DNA of 64,000 nucleotides from Alcanivorax sp. DSM 26293 (GCF_900107995.1 NZ_FNUM01000010.1:34134-98133), one strand, 5' to 3'. Shown: positions 1 through 9,582, counted from the first letter of the stretch. A program made the numbers and translations. Notes: a model not told the origin generated them from the sequence alone.

Positions 1-753
1 GAACAGGGCCGGCACCATCAATGTCATGATCTTGCGCACCCCCGGGTCGGACCAGCCCATGCGCGGCACCGGCATCAGATTCAGCCTGGCAAGAAACGGT
101 AGCTGAAACAGCAGCTGAGCGACCCCGGCGATCAGCACCCCCCAGGCCAGCGCCACCGCCATGCGATCCTCGGCAAACTGCGGGGCCAGGAACAGGGCAC
201 AGCCGATCAGGCTCAGGTTCAACAGCACCGGGGTAAAAGCCGGCACCGCAAAGCGGTTCCAGGAATTGAGGATGCCGCCAGCAAAGGCGGTCAGGGAAAT
301 AAAGAATAGATAAGGGAAGGTCAGCCGCAGCATTTCCACGGTCAGTGCCCGCTTCACCGGGTCATCGCCAAAACCGGGGGCAAACAACCACACCACCCCC
401 GCCGCCGCCAGCACCCCCACCAGGGTGATCAACGCCACGACGGTTCCCAGGGTTCCGGCCACCCGATCCACCAACAGCTTGGTGGCCGCCATGCTGCCTT
501 TGCTGCGATACTCGCTGAGCACCGGCACGAACGCCTGGTTGAAGGCCCCTTCGGCAAACAGACGGCGGAAAAAATTGGGAATCTTCAGGGCCACGAAAAA
601 GGCATCGGCCCCGGCGGAGGCCCCCAGCATACGGGCAATCACCACGTCCCGAACCAGCCCCAGCACCCGCGACAGCATGGTCATGGTTGCCACCACGGCA
701 GTGGAGGCCATTAAACCGGCTTTTTTCGGGGTCTTTTCTGTGGGTTCGGTCAT
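1..753 (-). CDS. murJ: Lipid II flippase MurJ (MviN), 5' part
   Basis: MurJ flips the lipid-linked peptidoglycan precursor lipid II across the inner membrane. The window holds the first 251 codons and the frame runs open off the left edge, so the gene is cut by the window and not broken. The N-terminus carries the family hallmark around residues 28-45 (SRVLGLVRDVVIARMLGA) and the ADAFFVALKIPNFFRRLFAEG stretch near residues 49-69, followed by several hydrophobic transmembrane segments. The start ATG has GGAGG seven bases upstream. It is divergent from rpsT, a common arrangement in gammaproteobacteria, where ribF usually lies nearby. Confidence 0.95.
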   Translation of the reverse strand, partial: MTEPTEKTPKKAGLMASTAVVATMTMLSRVLGLVRDVVIARMLGASAGADAFFVALKIPNFFRRLFAEGAFNQAFVPVLSEYRSKGSMAATKLLVDRVAGTLGTVVALITLVGVLAAAGVVWLFAPGFGDDPVKRALTVEMLRLTFPYLFFISLTAFAGGILNSWNRFAVPAFTPVLLNLSLIGCALFLAPQFAEDRMAVALAWGVLIAGVAQLLFQLPFLARLNLMPVPRMGWSDPGVRKIMTLMVPALF

Positions 754-978
754 GGTGCCTCCAGCAAACCGGGCAAGAGTAAACAAAGGCCACGCAAACC
801 GCCAGAATGATGATTTCCGCCCCCGCAGCCCATTGACATCAGGCTGCCGGATCGGCATAGTTGCGCGTCTTTAGACCATGACCCGCGTGTTTTTTGACCA
901 CAACAGGCCGGGTCGGCCCCAGAGGCCAGTGTCGTAACCCGAATTTGACCTTCGAATTTAAAGTATAGGAGCAGGACC

Positions 979-1245
979 TTGGCTAACTCACCGCAAGCAC
1001 GCAAGCGTGCGCGTCAGGCGGAAACCCGCCGTCAGCACAACGCAGCGATGCGCTCCATGGTGCGCACATACCTGAAAAAGGTGAACGCGGCTATTGCGTC
1101 CGGCGACCAAGGCAGCGCTCAGGAAGCTTATACCCAGGCGGTGTCTGTGCTGGACAAAGCCACCCGCAAGGGCAAGTTTCACCCCAACAAGGCCGCTCGC
1201 CACAAGAGCCGCCTGAACGCCAAGATCAAGGCCATGGCTGCCTGA
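979..1245 (+). CDS. rpsT: 30S ribosomal protein S20
   Basis: This is a primary 16S rRNA-binding protein of the small subunit. It has 88 residues, is strongly basic, and begins ANSPQARKRARQAETRR as S20 does. The start codon is TTG, preceded by AGGAGCAGGA; no ATG fits the family N-terminus. The E. coli gene also uses UUG, and that weak start contributes to translational feedback by S20, so the same control is plausible here. The gene stands alone and ends just before a strong hairpin terminator. Confidence 0.97.
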   Translation: MANSPQARKRARQAETRRQHNAAMRSMVRTYLKKVNAAIASGDQGSAQEAYTQAVSVLDKATRKGKFHPNKAARHKSRLNAKIKAMAA

Positions 1246-1261
1246 GTCTCATGCGTTCACG

Positions 1262-1289
1262 AAAAAACCGGCCAATGGCCGGTTTTTTT
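1262..1289 (+). terminator. Rho-independent terminator after rpsT
   Basis: A 12-bp stem (AAAAAACCGGCC with GGCCGGTTTTTT) closes on a 3-nt AAT loop and ends in a run of seven T. The A-run on the other side means it could also stop transcription arriving from proB on the minus strand. Confidence 0.93.
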
Positions 1290-1313
1290 ATGCCTGAAAA
1301 TCAGTGACGCGTT

Positions 1314-1378
1314 GCGAGAAGCGAGTTTCGAAGGGCCAAACCGGTTTTGCCTTTCGCTTCTCGAAACTCGAGACTCGC
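1314..1378 (+). repeat. Dispersed palindromic repeat, copy A
   Basis: This is a 65-bp imperfect palindrome between rpsT and proB. CGAGTTTCGA on the left pairs roughly with TCGAAACTCG on the right, around the centre AAACCGGTTTTGCC. Related sequences lie at 7506-7568 and 26477-26547, sharing a TGCCTTTCG core and flanking CTCG blocks. No open reading frame of interest is inside it. Confidence 0.7.
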
Positions 1379-1386
1379 TTCCCACA

Positions 1387-2499
1387 TCAGCCGACGTCGA
1401 ACACCACCATATTATCCCGGTGGATCAGCTCTTCCTCGTTCATGTAACCCAGCACATCGGCAATTTCGGTACTTTTCTTGCCACAAATACGGCGGGCGTC
1501 GGCGGCGTCATAGTTGGCCAGCCCACAGCCGATGCGCTCGCCCTGCTCGCTTTCACAGGCCACCATTTCCCCGCGGGAGAACTGGCCGAACACATCTACC
1601 ACGCCCACCGGCAGCAGGCTGGATCCGCCATCACGGATACGGCGCACCGCTCCGGCATCCAGCACCACCCGTCCGCGCATCTGCAGATGCCCAGCCAGCC
1701 ACTGCTTGCGGGCATTCATGGGCGAGGTATCCGGTAGCAGCGTGGTCCCCGGCCCCTGCCCCAGGGCCAGCTCCGCCAGGACCTGCGGACTGCGACCGGA
1801 GGCGATGGTGGTGGAGGCCCCGGAACGGGCAGCCAGCTTGGCGGCTCGCACCTTGGTGGCCATGCCGCCGCGCCCCAGCAGCCCGCCACCACCAGCAACA
1901 CGGGCAATGTCCGGATCCGATGCCCGCGCTTCCCGGATCAGTTTTGCCTCCGGGTTGCTGCGAGGATCAGCGTCAAAAAGGCCGTCCTGATCAGTGAGAA
2001 TCACCAACCGGTCCGCCTCGATCAGATTGGCCACCAGCGCCGCCAGGGTGTCATTGTCACCGAAACGGATTTCATCGGTGACCACGGTGTCATTCTCGTT
2101 CACCACGGGCACCACCGAAAAACCCAGCAGGGTCAGCAGCGTGGAACGGGCGTTGAGGTAGCGTTTCCGGTCGGACAGGTCATCGTGCGTCAGCAGCACC
2201 TGGGCGGTGTGCAGATTGTGTTTCTGGAAGCGCGACTCCCAGGCTTGCACCAACCCCATCTGCCCCACTGCAGCTGCGGCCTGCAGCTCATGGACCGAAT
2301 CAGGACGGGAGGCCCAGCCCAGCCGGGTCATCCCCTCCGCCACGGCACCGGAGGACACGATCACCACCTCGATGCCCTGCTCGCGCAACGCCACCATGCG
2401 GTCCACCCAGGACTGCATCAGGGCACAATCGAGCCCCTTGCCGTCATTGGTCAGCAGGGCACTGCCTATCTTGATCACCCAACGCTGGCGGTCCGCCAC
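1387..2499 (-). CDS. proB: Glutamate 5-kinase
   Basis: ProB phosphorylates L-glutamate to glutamyl-5-phosphate, the first step of proline synthesis, and is normally feedback-inhibited by proline. The 370-residue product has an amino-acid-kinase domain ([14 protein letters not shown] at the N-terminus, [13 protein letters not shown] near residue 45, [10 protein letters not shown] near residue 133, and a GTGGMATK-like lysine loop written [15 protein letters not shown]) followed by a PUA domain in the last ~100 residues. The chosen GTG is five bases after AAGGAG; a GTG six bases upstream (2505) overlaps that ribosome-binding site and is less likely. It lies 23 bp downstream of obgE and is probably co-transcribed with it. 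Confidence 0.95.
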   Translation of the reverse strand: MADRQRWVIKIGSALLTNDGKGLDCALMQSWVDRMVALREQGIEVVIVSSGAVAEGMTRLGWASRPDSVHELQAAAAVGQMGLVQAWESRFQKHNLHTAQVLLTHDDLSDRKRYLNARSTLLTLLGFSVVPVVNENDTVVTDEIRFGDNDTLAALVANLIEADRLVILTDQDGLFDADPRSNPEAKLIREARASDPDIARVAGGGGLLGRGGMATKVRAAKLAARSGASTTIASGRSPQVLAELALGQGPGTTLLPDTSPMNARKQWLAGHLQMRGRVVLDAGAVRRIRDGGSSLLPVGVVDVFGQFSRGEMVACESEQGERIGCGLANYDAADARRICGKKSTEIADVLGYMNEEELIHRDNMVVFDVG

Positions 2500-2522
2500 G
2501 CTCACTCCTTCATTGCGCTCAA

Positions 2523-3758
<1,236 letters not shown>

Positions 3759-3823
3759 TCACCACAATGTCTCAGATCTGTTTCCTGTGGCGTGATGCAT
3801 ATCGCTTGCAAGCAGCCTGACAC

Positions 3824-3861
3824 AAAAAAGCCCCGCGGGCAGGAGCCTCGCGGGGCTTTTT
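3824..3861 (-). terminator. Terminator after rpmA
   Basis: On the minus strand a stem AAAAAGCCCCGCG pairs with CGCGGGGCTTTTTT and ends in a T-run, directly after the rpmA stop. It separates rplU-rpmA from obgE. Confidence 0.9.
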
Positions 3862-3875
3862 CTGACCCTTTCGGA

Positions 3876-4136
3876 TCAGGCCACGGGCTCGATCACCACA
3901 AACTTGCGGCTCAGCGGACCCTTGGTTTCGAACTTAACGCGACCGGTTTCCTTGGCAAAGATGGTGTGGTCTTTGCCCATGCCGGCATTCACGCCAGCGT
4001 GGAATTTGGTGCCACGCTGACGAACGATGATTTCGCCTGCGCTGACAACCTGGCCGCCGAAGCGTTTCACGCCAAGGCGTTTACTTTCCGAATCGCGACC
4101 GTTACGAGTACTACCACCGGCTTTTTTATGTGCCAT
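3876..4136 (-). CDS. rpmA: 50S ribosomal protein L27
   Basis: L27 reaches the peptidyl-transferase centre and helps place tRNA ends. The 86-residue product begins [21 protein letters not shown], the standard unprocessed bacterial N-terminus, without the cleaved leader peptide seen in Firmicutes. It lies 30 bp downstream of rplU and before a strong terminator, so the two form a short operon. Confidence 0.97.
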   Translation of the reverse strand: MAHKKAGGSTRNGRDSESKRLGVKRFGGQVVSAGEIIVRQRGTKFHAGVNAGMGKDHTIFAKETGRVKFETKGPLSRKFVVIEPVA

Positions 4137-4166
4137 ATCTCAATCCTCTCTCAAATGTCCTAAGGA

Positions 4167-4478
4167 TCAGCCCTGGATCCCGGTGATTTTCACCGCCGTG
4201 TACCACTGGCGATGACCTTGTTGCTTGCGGGAGTGCTTACGACGACGGAACTTCACAATCTTGATCTTCTTGTGACGGCCCTGCTCCAGCACTTCAGCGG
4301 TTACCTTGGCGCCATCCAGCATTGGCTGGCCGACTTTCACGTCATCGCCGTTGGCAACCAGCAGCACCTGATCGAAATCCACGGATTCGCCAGTGGCCAC
4401 TTCAATTTTCTCGATGCGAACAACATCGCCTTCTTCAACGCGATACTGCTTACCACCGGTTTTGATTACTGCGTACAT
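4167..4478 (-). CDS. rplU: 50S ribosomal protein L21
   Basis: L21 binds 23S rRNA in the large subunit. The 103-residue product begins [14 protein letters not shown], the L21 signature, and ends with the basic [19 protein letters not shown] region. The start was set at this methionine because the in-frame extension upstream is not family-like; GGAG lies nine bases before it. It is the first gene of rplU-rpmA and divergent from ispB. Confidence 0.97.
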   Translation of the reverse strand: MYAVIKTGGKQYRVEEGDVVRIEKIEVATGESVDFDQVLLVANGDDVKVGQPMLDGAKVTAEVLEQGRHKKIKIVKFRRRKHSRKQQGHRQWYTAVKITGIQG

Positions 4479-4651
4479 GTATGTGCTCCAGCACAACTCC
4501 ACTCAGGCGGGTAACACCCTGTTGTTCAGGGATCACCACTTGCGGGCCAGGCAGAGGATGAAATTGGGTCGCGAAGTGTACGTGAAACACCGCCCCTGAA
4601 CAAGCCCTGATTCCGCCTCGTGCCGCCGTCTTCACGGGGAATGGGCTTTCC

Positions 4652-4679
4652 TTGACTAGCTGCCAGCCACTGCTAGCAT
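4652..4679 (+). promoter_or_regulatory. Putative sigma-70 promoter of ispB
   Basis: TTGACT and TAGCAT are separated by 16 bp and lie 41 bp upstream of the ispB start codon. Four or five of six bases match the consensus in each box. Confidence 0.5.
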
Positions 4680-4719
4680 TGCCCGCTGTTGCGCCCACCT
4701 TCTGTCTGGACACAAGTGC

Positions 4720-5691
4720 ATGGATTTCAAGGCCATTTATGCTGTCGTCGAAGATGACTTCGCGGCGGTGAACCAGTTTATCAACCACCACCTGGATTCC
4801 AATGTCCCGCTGATCCGTGAGGTGGGTGACTATATCGTCCAGTCCGGTGGCAAGCGCCTGCGCCCGCTGGTTTCCATCCTCTGTGCCCGGGCCTCCGGTT
4901 ACCACGGTGAGCGCCATGTGGACGTGGCTGCCATTATCGAATTCCTGCACACCGCCACCCTGCTCCACGACGACGTGGTGGACGAATCCAACCTGCGTCG
5001 CGGCCGGCCCACGGTCAATGCGGTGTGGGGCAATGCGGCCAGCGTCCTGGTGGGCGATTTCCTGATTTCACGGGCCCTGCAACTGATGGTGGCACTCAAA
5101 CACCCGCGCCTGCTGGATATCTTCTCCCAGAGCACCAACACCATTTCCGAAGGTGAAGTGCTGCAGCTGATCAATGTGCGCGACCCGAATACCAGTGAAG
5201 ACAACTATATGCGGGTAATCCACCACAAGACGGCCAAGATGTTCGAATCCGCGGCAGAAACCGGTGCCGTGCTGGGAGCCGATGACAACACCGACTTCGT
5301 AGAGGCCTTCGCCACCTACGGCCGCCATCTGGGCATTGCCTTCCAGCTGATCGACGATGTGCTGGACTATCAGGGTGAAGCCAGCGAGCTGGGCAAGAAC
5401 GTGGGCGACGACCTGGCCGAGGGCAAACCCACCCTGCCGCTGATTTACACCATCGCCAATGGCAGTCCGGAGCAGGCCAAGCTGATCAAGGACGCCATCC
5501 GTAACGGGGGCCTGGATCATCTGCAGCATATTATTGAAACCGTTCAGGCCAGCGGTGGTCTTCAATATACGGTGGACAAGGCCGCCGAGCATACGCGCCT
5601 GGCCCTGGACGCCATCGCTGCGGTGCCGGCCTCCCCCTACAAGGAGACCCTGTTCACCCTGGCAGAAGAATCCCTGAAGCGGACTTATTGA
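4720..5691 (+). CDS. ispB: Octaprenyl diphosphate synthase
   Basis: IspB adds isopentenyl units to farnesyl diphosphate to make the C40 side chain of ubiquinone. The 323-residue trans-prenyltransferase has GGKRLRP at 43-49, the first aspartate-rich motif HDDVVDE at 83-89 and the second, LIDDVLDYQ, at 210-218. A long-chain rather than short-chain product is inferred from overall similarity to IspB and from its position opposite rplU-rpmA, which is where E. coli ispB also sits. Chain length is not proven by sequence alone. Confidence 0.93.
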   Translation: MDFKAIYAVVEDDFAAVNQFINHHLDSNVPLIREVGDYIVQSGGKRLRPLVSILCARASGYHGERHVDVAAIIEFLHTATLLHDDVVDESNLRRGRPTVNAVWGNAASVLVGDFLISRALQLMVALKHPRLLDIFSQSTNTISEGEVLQLINVRDPNTSEDNYMRVIHHKTAKMFESAAETGAVLGADDNTDFVEAFATYGRHLGIAFQLIDDVLDYQGEASELGKNVGDDLAEGKPTLPLIYTIANGSPEQAKLIKDAIRNGGLDHLQHIIETVQASGGLQYTVDKAAEHTRLALDAIAAVPASPYKETLFTLAEESLKRTY

Positions 5692-5705
5692 TACAAGGAG
5701 CCACC

Positions 5706-6287
5706 ATGTTTCGTGCTGTGCTAGTGCTTGCCCTGACCGCCACTTTCGCCGGCTGCGCCCTCAGCCCGCAGGTGATTGATGTCAAACCGGTTGCCGACGT
5801 GGACGCCACCAACATTGGCCGTAACCAGCCCGTACAGGTTCTGGCCGTGGACTCCCGTGACCAGGAAGCGTTTGGCACCCGCGGCGGCGTCTACAAGGAT
5901 ACCGCCCTGGTGCGTCCCGCCAATGACGTGAAGAGCGCCATTGAAGACGCGGTGAAAAAGGGCCTGCAAACCCAGGGTTTCAACGCGTTCAATCCCGACG
6001 ATGACGCGACCCGCCTGGAAGTGCGTCTGGAGCAGCTAGACTACGTGCCCGAGGAAGGGTCGGTGATCAATCAGGTCACCCTGACGCTGACCCTGCTGGC
6101 CGAGGCCAGTCGTGGCGATGTGATCCACACTGGCACCTACAAAAGCAGTGTGGAACACGACCTGCCGCTGACCCCGTCGGCAAGCCGTAACCAGCAGATG
6201 GTCAACGACATCCTCAGTGGCGCCATCAACCGTCTGCTCAAAGACCCGGAGATGCTGTCCTTCCTGGCGGGTAACGACACACCCTGA
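5706..6287 (+). CDS. YajG-type lipoprotein
   Basis: This 193-residue protein starts MFRAVLVLALTATFAGC, a lipoprotein signal with the acylated cysteine at about residue 17. The start follows AAGGAG six bases upstream; a TTG-type start farther up would spoil the signal peptide. The body resembles the YajG family, whose members are outer-membrane lipoproteins of unknown role (DVKSAIEDAVKKGLQTQGF, then a C-terminal QMVNDILSGAINRLLKD helix). The gene starts 14 bp after ispB, and its stop overlaps the next start (TGATG), so ispB and these two genes are probably one transcript. Confidence 0.85.
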   Translation: MFRAVLVLALTATFAGCALSPQVIDVKPVADVDATNIGRNQPVQVLAVDSRDQEAFGTRGGVYKDTALVRPANDVKSAIEDAVKKGLQTQGFNAFNPDDDATRLEVRLEQLDYVPEEGSVINQVTLTLTLLAEASRGDVIHTGTYKSSVEHDLPLTPSASRNQQMVNDILSGAINRLLKDPEMLSFLAGNDTP

Positions 6288-6571
6288 TGCCTGGCAACCG
6301 GGTCGCCATTCACTACTGCAGCCAGTGCAACTGGCTGCTCCGTAGTGCCTGGTACGCGCAGGAATTGCTGACCACCTTCAGCGACGAGCTGGACGAAGTG
6401 GCCCTGCAACCGGGGACCGGTGGTGTCTTTCAGATCGAGGCCAATGGCCAGCGAATCTGGGAACGCAAGAGCGACGGCGGTTTTCCGGAAATCACCGAGC
6501 TGAAGCGACGGGTGCGGGATGTGGTGTGCCCGGAACGGGAGTTGGGGCACATTGATCGCCAGGGCTCCTGA
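6287..6571 (+). CDS. Rdx/SelW-like thioredoxin-fold protein
   Basis: This 94-residue protein belongs to the SelT/SelW/SelH (Rdx) family, small thioredoxin-fold proteins thought to act in thiol redox chemistry. The N-terminal CSQC (residues 11-14) is the redox pair; both positions use cysteine codons, so this is not a selenoprotein. GTGGVFQIEANGQRIWERKSDGGFPE is the typical strand-turn-strand and C-terminal region. It overlaps the lipoprotein stop by one base and is translationally coupled. The substrate is unknown. Confidence 0.85.
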   Translation: MPGNRVAIHYCSQCNWLLRSAWYAQELLTTFSDELDEVALQPGTGGVFQIEANGQRIWERKSDGGFPEITELKRRVRDVVCPERELGHIDRQGS

Positions 6572-6585
6572 TACCCCCCCTACAA

Positions 6586-6860
6586 TCGCACTGCAGGAGC
6601 GTCGCTGGCGGCGCGATAACCGGCGCAGTGAAAAACTTTCTACAACGCTGCTGTAGGAGCTCCTCTCGAGGGGCGAACCGAGCGTAGCGAGGCAGGCCAT
6701 GGAACCTGTCAAGCCCTGCTACTCCTGACCGCCCGCGGGCAATTTCCACGTTGACGCGTGGTTCGCTCCTCGAGAGGAGCTCCTACAGCGACTTCGAAAC
6801 AGCTCGGGACAACATGAACTTGGCTATCGCGCCGCGAGCGGCATCGAGCCAATCGCAAAG
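6586..6860. repeat. REP/BIME-like nested inverted repeat
   Basis: This stretch has no credible gene. A 28-bp arm at 6651-6678 (starting CTGTAGGAGCTCC) is repeated inverted at 6761-6788 with 27 of 28 bases matching. Outside it lie a second pair of related arms, near 6605-6622 (CGCTGGCGGCGCGATAACC) and near 6821-6838 in the opposite sense. The CTGTAGGAGC motif resembles the REP sequences common in Pseudomonas and relatives. It lies between the convergent Rdx-like and cysteine-rich genes. Confidence 0.75.
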
Positions 6861-6867
6861 AGGCGAG

Positions 6868-7062
6868 CTACTCATTCTCCGGCCGCACTTCTACCTGCGG
6901 CTCTTCGCTGTCGAATGGCACTGCCACAGTAAATAGCAACGGCTGGCAACACACCTGACAGTCTTCCACGTACTCCTGCTCTGCCACCGACGTATCAATC
7001 AACACCTCGATGGGCTCCCAGCAATGGGGGCATTGCACGGTTACCGGTACCAGGCCCGCCAT
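6868..7062 (-). CDS. CPXCG-type cysteine-rich small protein
   Basis: This 64-residue protein has two cysteine pairs, CPHC at 11-14 and CQVC at 35-38 followed by another Cys at 39, a pattern seen in small 'CPXCG motif' proteins that probably bind zinc or iron. Between and after them the chain is acidic (VAVPFDSEEPQVEVRPENE). The ATG starts two bases after the HIT-gene stop, so translation is coupled. No biochemical role is known. Confidence 0.8.
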   Translation of the reverse strand: MAGLVPVTVQCPHCWEPIEVLIDTSVAEQEYVEDCQVCCQPLLFTVAVPFDSEEPQVEVRPENE

Positions 7063-7064
7063 GG

Positions 7065-7469
7065 CTACACGGCCCCCGTCAACGCCACTTTTTCCAGCCA
7101 CTCCGGACTCTCGCCCTCTGCCCAGGGCTCGGGCTGCCCCTGCCCCCAGACCGGGCCAGGCCAGCAGGGGTCCCCCTCGAAGCGGGCAATGATGTGGATG
7201 TGCAATTGCGGCACCAGGTTTCCCAAGGCGCCGATATTGATCTTGTCCGCCCGGGTCACCCGCTCCAGCTCCGCCGCCAGGCCATTGACCTGTTGCAGCA
7301 GCGCCTGCTGGTCCGCCATGGGCAGGTGATGCCATTCGCGCAGCCCGTCGCGTTTGGGCACCACGATCAGCCAGGGAAAGCGCCGGTCATTCATCCAGCG
7401 CAGCCAGCAAAGATCCGTTTCGCCAAGGGGCCGGGTATCAGCGGCAAGGCGCGGGTGGAGTGTGGCCAT
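7065..7469 (-). CDS. HIT-family protein
   Basis: HIT proteins are nucleotide hydrolases or transferases acting on phosphoester bonds of adenosine nucleotides. The 134-residue product carries the catalytic histidine triad region QLHIHIIARFEGD near residues 88-100 and the NIGALGNLVP strand just before it. WPGPVWGQGQPEPW near the C-terminus is typical of the short HIT branch found in Pseudomonas and relatives. GAGGAG lies six bases before the ATG. The downstream cysteine-rich gene is tightly coupled. The substrate cannot be named from sequence. Confidence 0.88.
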   Translation of the reverse strand: MATLHPRLAADTRPLGETDLCWLRWMNDRRFPWLIVVPKRDGLREWHHLPMADQQALLQQVNGLAAELERVTRADKINIGALGNLVPQLHIHIIARFEGDPCWPGPVWGQGQPEPWAEGESPEWLEKVALTGAV

Positions 7470-7505
7470 GGTGTCTCCTCAAATAACAGAACATCGGAGC
7501 GATGT

Positions 7506-7568
7506 GACGAGCTACGGGTGTCTAAATTCAAAACCGGACTGCCTTTCGCTCCTCGTACCTCGCTTCTC
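7506..7568 (+). repeat. Dispersed palindromic repeat, copy B
   Basis: GACGAGCTACG on the left pairs with CGTACCTCG on the right around AAAACCGGACTGCC. It is related to copy A at 1314-1378 and copy C at 26477-26547, and lies between the HIT gene and the AraC-type regulator. Confidence 0.7.
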
Positions 7569-7609
7569 ACAACGGACCGTCAACGGTTGCCCCGCATCAT
7601 GGGGCCCTA

Positions 7610-8623
7610 TTATCGATAATCTGAAGGACTTCGCAGCGTCCAGCGTCGAAACGCCCGGGCAAAGTTGGAGGCATCGGAATAGCCCAGACTCATGGCGATT
7701 TCGTCGACTGTCTTGTCTGTCTGGGTGAGGTATTCCACCGCCAGGCCTTTGCGCAGCCCATCCAGCACTTCCTGGTAACTGGTACCCAATTGCTGCAACT
7801 TGCGCTTGAGGGTGCGCGACGACATGTGCAGCTCACCGGCCACCTCCTCGACGCCGGGGAAACGGCCACCCCCGCCCAGAATGATCCGCCGAACCTGTCC
7901 AAGCAGGGCTGGCGGTGCCTTGATGGAGGCCATCTCCTGTTCACATTGATCCGCAGCCATGCGTGCCAGACGCGGGTCGGCAAATTGCAGTTCATAGTCC
8001 AGGCGCTCAACCGGAAAACGCATCTGGTTGTAGGCACAATCGAAATACACCGGCACCGGCATCACCGGCCGCATGCGCGCAAAGTACTCGGGCTCCGGGT
8101 AGGTAAAGCGCAACTCACCGATAATCTCCATATCCGGCAACAGCTTCTGGCCCATGAAGTGAAAACTGGCGAACAGGCTTTCCATCATTACCGGCGCCAA
8201 CCCACCCAGCGCCAGCAACTCATCGATCTGCATCACCGCCATGTCGCCATCGGTGAAAATATCCAGCTGCACCAGGGTGCTGCGTGTACGGAAGTATTTC
8301 ACCGCCAGCTCCATGGCCTCGCCGAGGGTGGCGCTGCTCATGGCGGCATACCCCAGAAACCCATGGGAGGAAATCGTCATGGCGGCGCCCAGCTCCCAGC
8401 CCAACCAGGGCTCACCGCTAAGCTGGATACCGCGCATCACCACCCGTTCAAAATCCTGGGCGGTTACCCGTGCCTTGGGGTCCCGCCAGCAGCCAGGCTC
8501 AATGTCAGTGCCGGACAGCAATACCTCATTGGCAATGCCCCGTCTGGACATTACCTCCAGAAAAAGGGCCAGGTATTCGGCGGAGACCGAGTACTCCGCA
8601 GGGTCCATTTTTAGTATTGTCAT
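7610..8623 (-). CDS. AraC-family regulator with arabinose-binding-like N-domain
   Basis: This 337-residue regulator has an N-terminal ligand-sensing domain of the type found in OruR/ArgR-like AraC proteins (residues ~15-195) and a C-terminal pair of helix-turn-helices (residues ~235-335: MSSRTLKRKLQQLGTSYQEVLD, then DEIAMSLGYSDASNFARAFRRW). The start MTILKMDPAEYSV was chosen over a longer frame because the added residues are not family-like; the ribosome-binding site is weak. It is divergent from the HSDL2-like SDR gene, with a long palindrome between them, and probably regulates that gene. The ligand is unknown, though a lipid-derived compound would suit the target. Confidence 0.88.
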   Translation of the reverse strand: MTILKMDPAEYSVSAEYLALFLEVMSRRGIANEVLLSGTDIEPGCWRDPKARVTAQDFERVVMRGIQLSGEPWLGWELGAAMTISSHGFLGYAAMSSATLGEAMELAVKYFRTRSTLVQLDIFTDGDMAVMQIDELLALGGLAPVMMESLFASFHFMGQKLLPDMEIIGELRFTYPEPEYFARMRPVMPVPVYFDCAYNQMRFPVERLDYELQFADPRLARMAADQCEQEMASIKAPPALLGQVRRIILGGGGRFPGVEEVAGELHMSSRTLKRKLQQLGTSYQEVLDGLRKGLAVEYLTQTDKTVDEIAMSLGYSDASNFARAFRRWTLRSPSDYR

Positions 8624-8693
8624 GGCTATATCCAGCTTGTGCCGCGCATGGCCCCAAATGACCGAAAAAAGCAACCATAACGTTACGTCTCGC

Positions 8694-8726
8694 CGCTGAC
8701 AAGTAACTCTCGTTCACTTGTCAGCG
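8694..8726. promoter_or_regulatory. Perfect inverted repeat, probable operator
   Basis: CGCTGACAAGT and ACTTGTCAGCG form a perfect 11-bp inverted repeat around an 11-bp spacer. It lies 20 bp upstream of the SDR start codon and 71 bp upstream of the AraC-type regulator start, where an operator controlling the divergent pair would be expected. A hairpin in the 5' leader of the SDR mRNA is an alternative reading. Confidence 0.6.
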
Positions 8727-8745
8727 CCAACTCCGGGAGAGCCCC

Positions 8746-9582
8746 ATGTCCACTGACAACCTCAAAGACAAAACCCTGTTCATTACCGGTGCCAGCCGCG
8801 GCATCGGCAAGGCCATCGCCCTGCGCGCAGCCCGTGACGGTGCCAACATCGTTCTGTTCGCCAAAACCACCGAGCCGCATCCGAAACTGCCCGGCACCAT
8901 CTATACCGCGGCCGAGGAAATTCGCGAGGCAGGCGGCTCCGCCTTGCCCTGTGTGGGCGACATTCGTTACGAGGAACAGCTGCAGGCCGCCGTGGACAAG
9001 GCCGTGGAAACCTTTGGCGGCATTGATATTCTGATTAACAACGCCAGCGCCATCTCCCTCACTGGCACCGAAGCCACCACCATGAAGTCCTACGACCTGA
9101 TGCACCAGATCAACAGTCGCGGCACTTTCATGGCCAGCAAGCTGTGCCTGCCCCACCTGAAGAAAGCGGCCAACCCGCACATTCTCAACCTGGCCCCACC
9201 ACTGAACATGGCGCCCCACTGGTTTGGCCGCCATGTGGCCTACACCATGGCCAAGTACGGCATGAGCCTGTGCGTACTGGGCATGGCCGACGAATATGCC
9301 GGCAAAGTGGCCATCAATGCCCTGTGGCCCAAAACCGTCATCAACACTGCCGCCGTACAGAACCAGCTCGGCGGCGCCCCCACCGTCAAGGCCGCCCGCC
9401 AGCCGTCCATCATGGCCGATGCCGCCTGGACCATCCTCACACAGCCAGTGGACGCGGCCAGTGGGCGCTTCTTTATTGATGAGGACGTGTTGCGCAGCGC
9501 CGGCGTCAACGACCTCAGTGGCTATCGGGTGGACCCGGATCTGGATGACGACAAGTTGCTGCCGGATTTCTTTCTGGATTGA
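8746..9582 (+). CDS. HSDL2-like short-chain dehydrogenase
   Basis: This is a 278-residue NAD(P)-dependent oxidoreductase with the cofactor loop TGASRGIG at 14-21, the NNAS motif at 98-101 and YTMAK (Tyr166, Lys170). The usual catalytic serine position reads LAPPLN, whereas human HSDL2 has ISPPLN, so the serine is replaced by alanine. WFGRHVAYTMAKYGMSLCVLGMA and ALWPKT are typical of HSDL2, a lipid-associated dehydrogenase; the SCP2 domain found at the end of HSDL2 is absent. The substrate is unknown; fatty or isoprenoid alcohol/ketone oxidation is inferred. It is divergent from the AraC regulator. Confidence 0.87.
   Translation: MSTDNLKDKTLFITGASRGIGKAIALRAARDGANIVLFAKTTEPHPKLPGTIYTAAEEIREAGGSALPCVGDIRYEEQLQAAVDKAVETFGGIDILINNASAISLTGTEATTMKSYDLMHQINSRGTFMASKLCLPHLKKAANPHILNLAPPLNMAPHWFGRHVAYTMAKYGMSLCVLGMADEYAGKVAINALWPKTVINTAAVQNQLGGAPTVKAARQPSIMADAAWTILTQPVDAASGRFFIDEDVLRSAGVNDLSGYRVDPDLDDDKLLPDFFLD

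Noticed and set aside
1..753. murJ as a truncated pseudogene
   Set aside because: The frame is open to the window edge with intact family motifs; it is simply cut by the window.
6287..6571. Rdx/SelW-like gene as a selenoprotein
   Set aside because: The redox motif CSQC is encoded by TGC codons, not TGA, and no SECIS-like hairpin follows.
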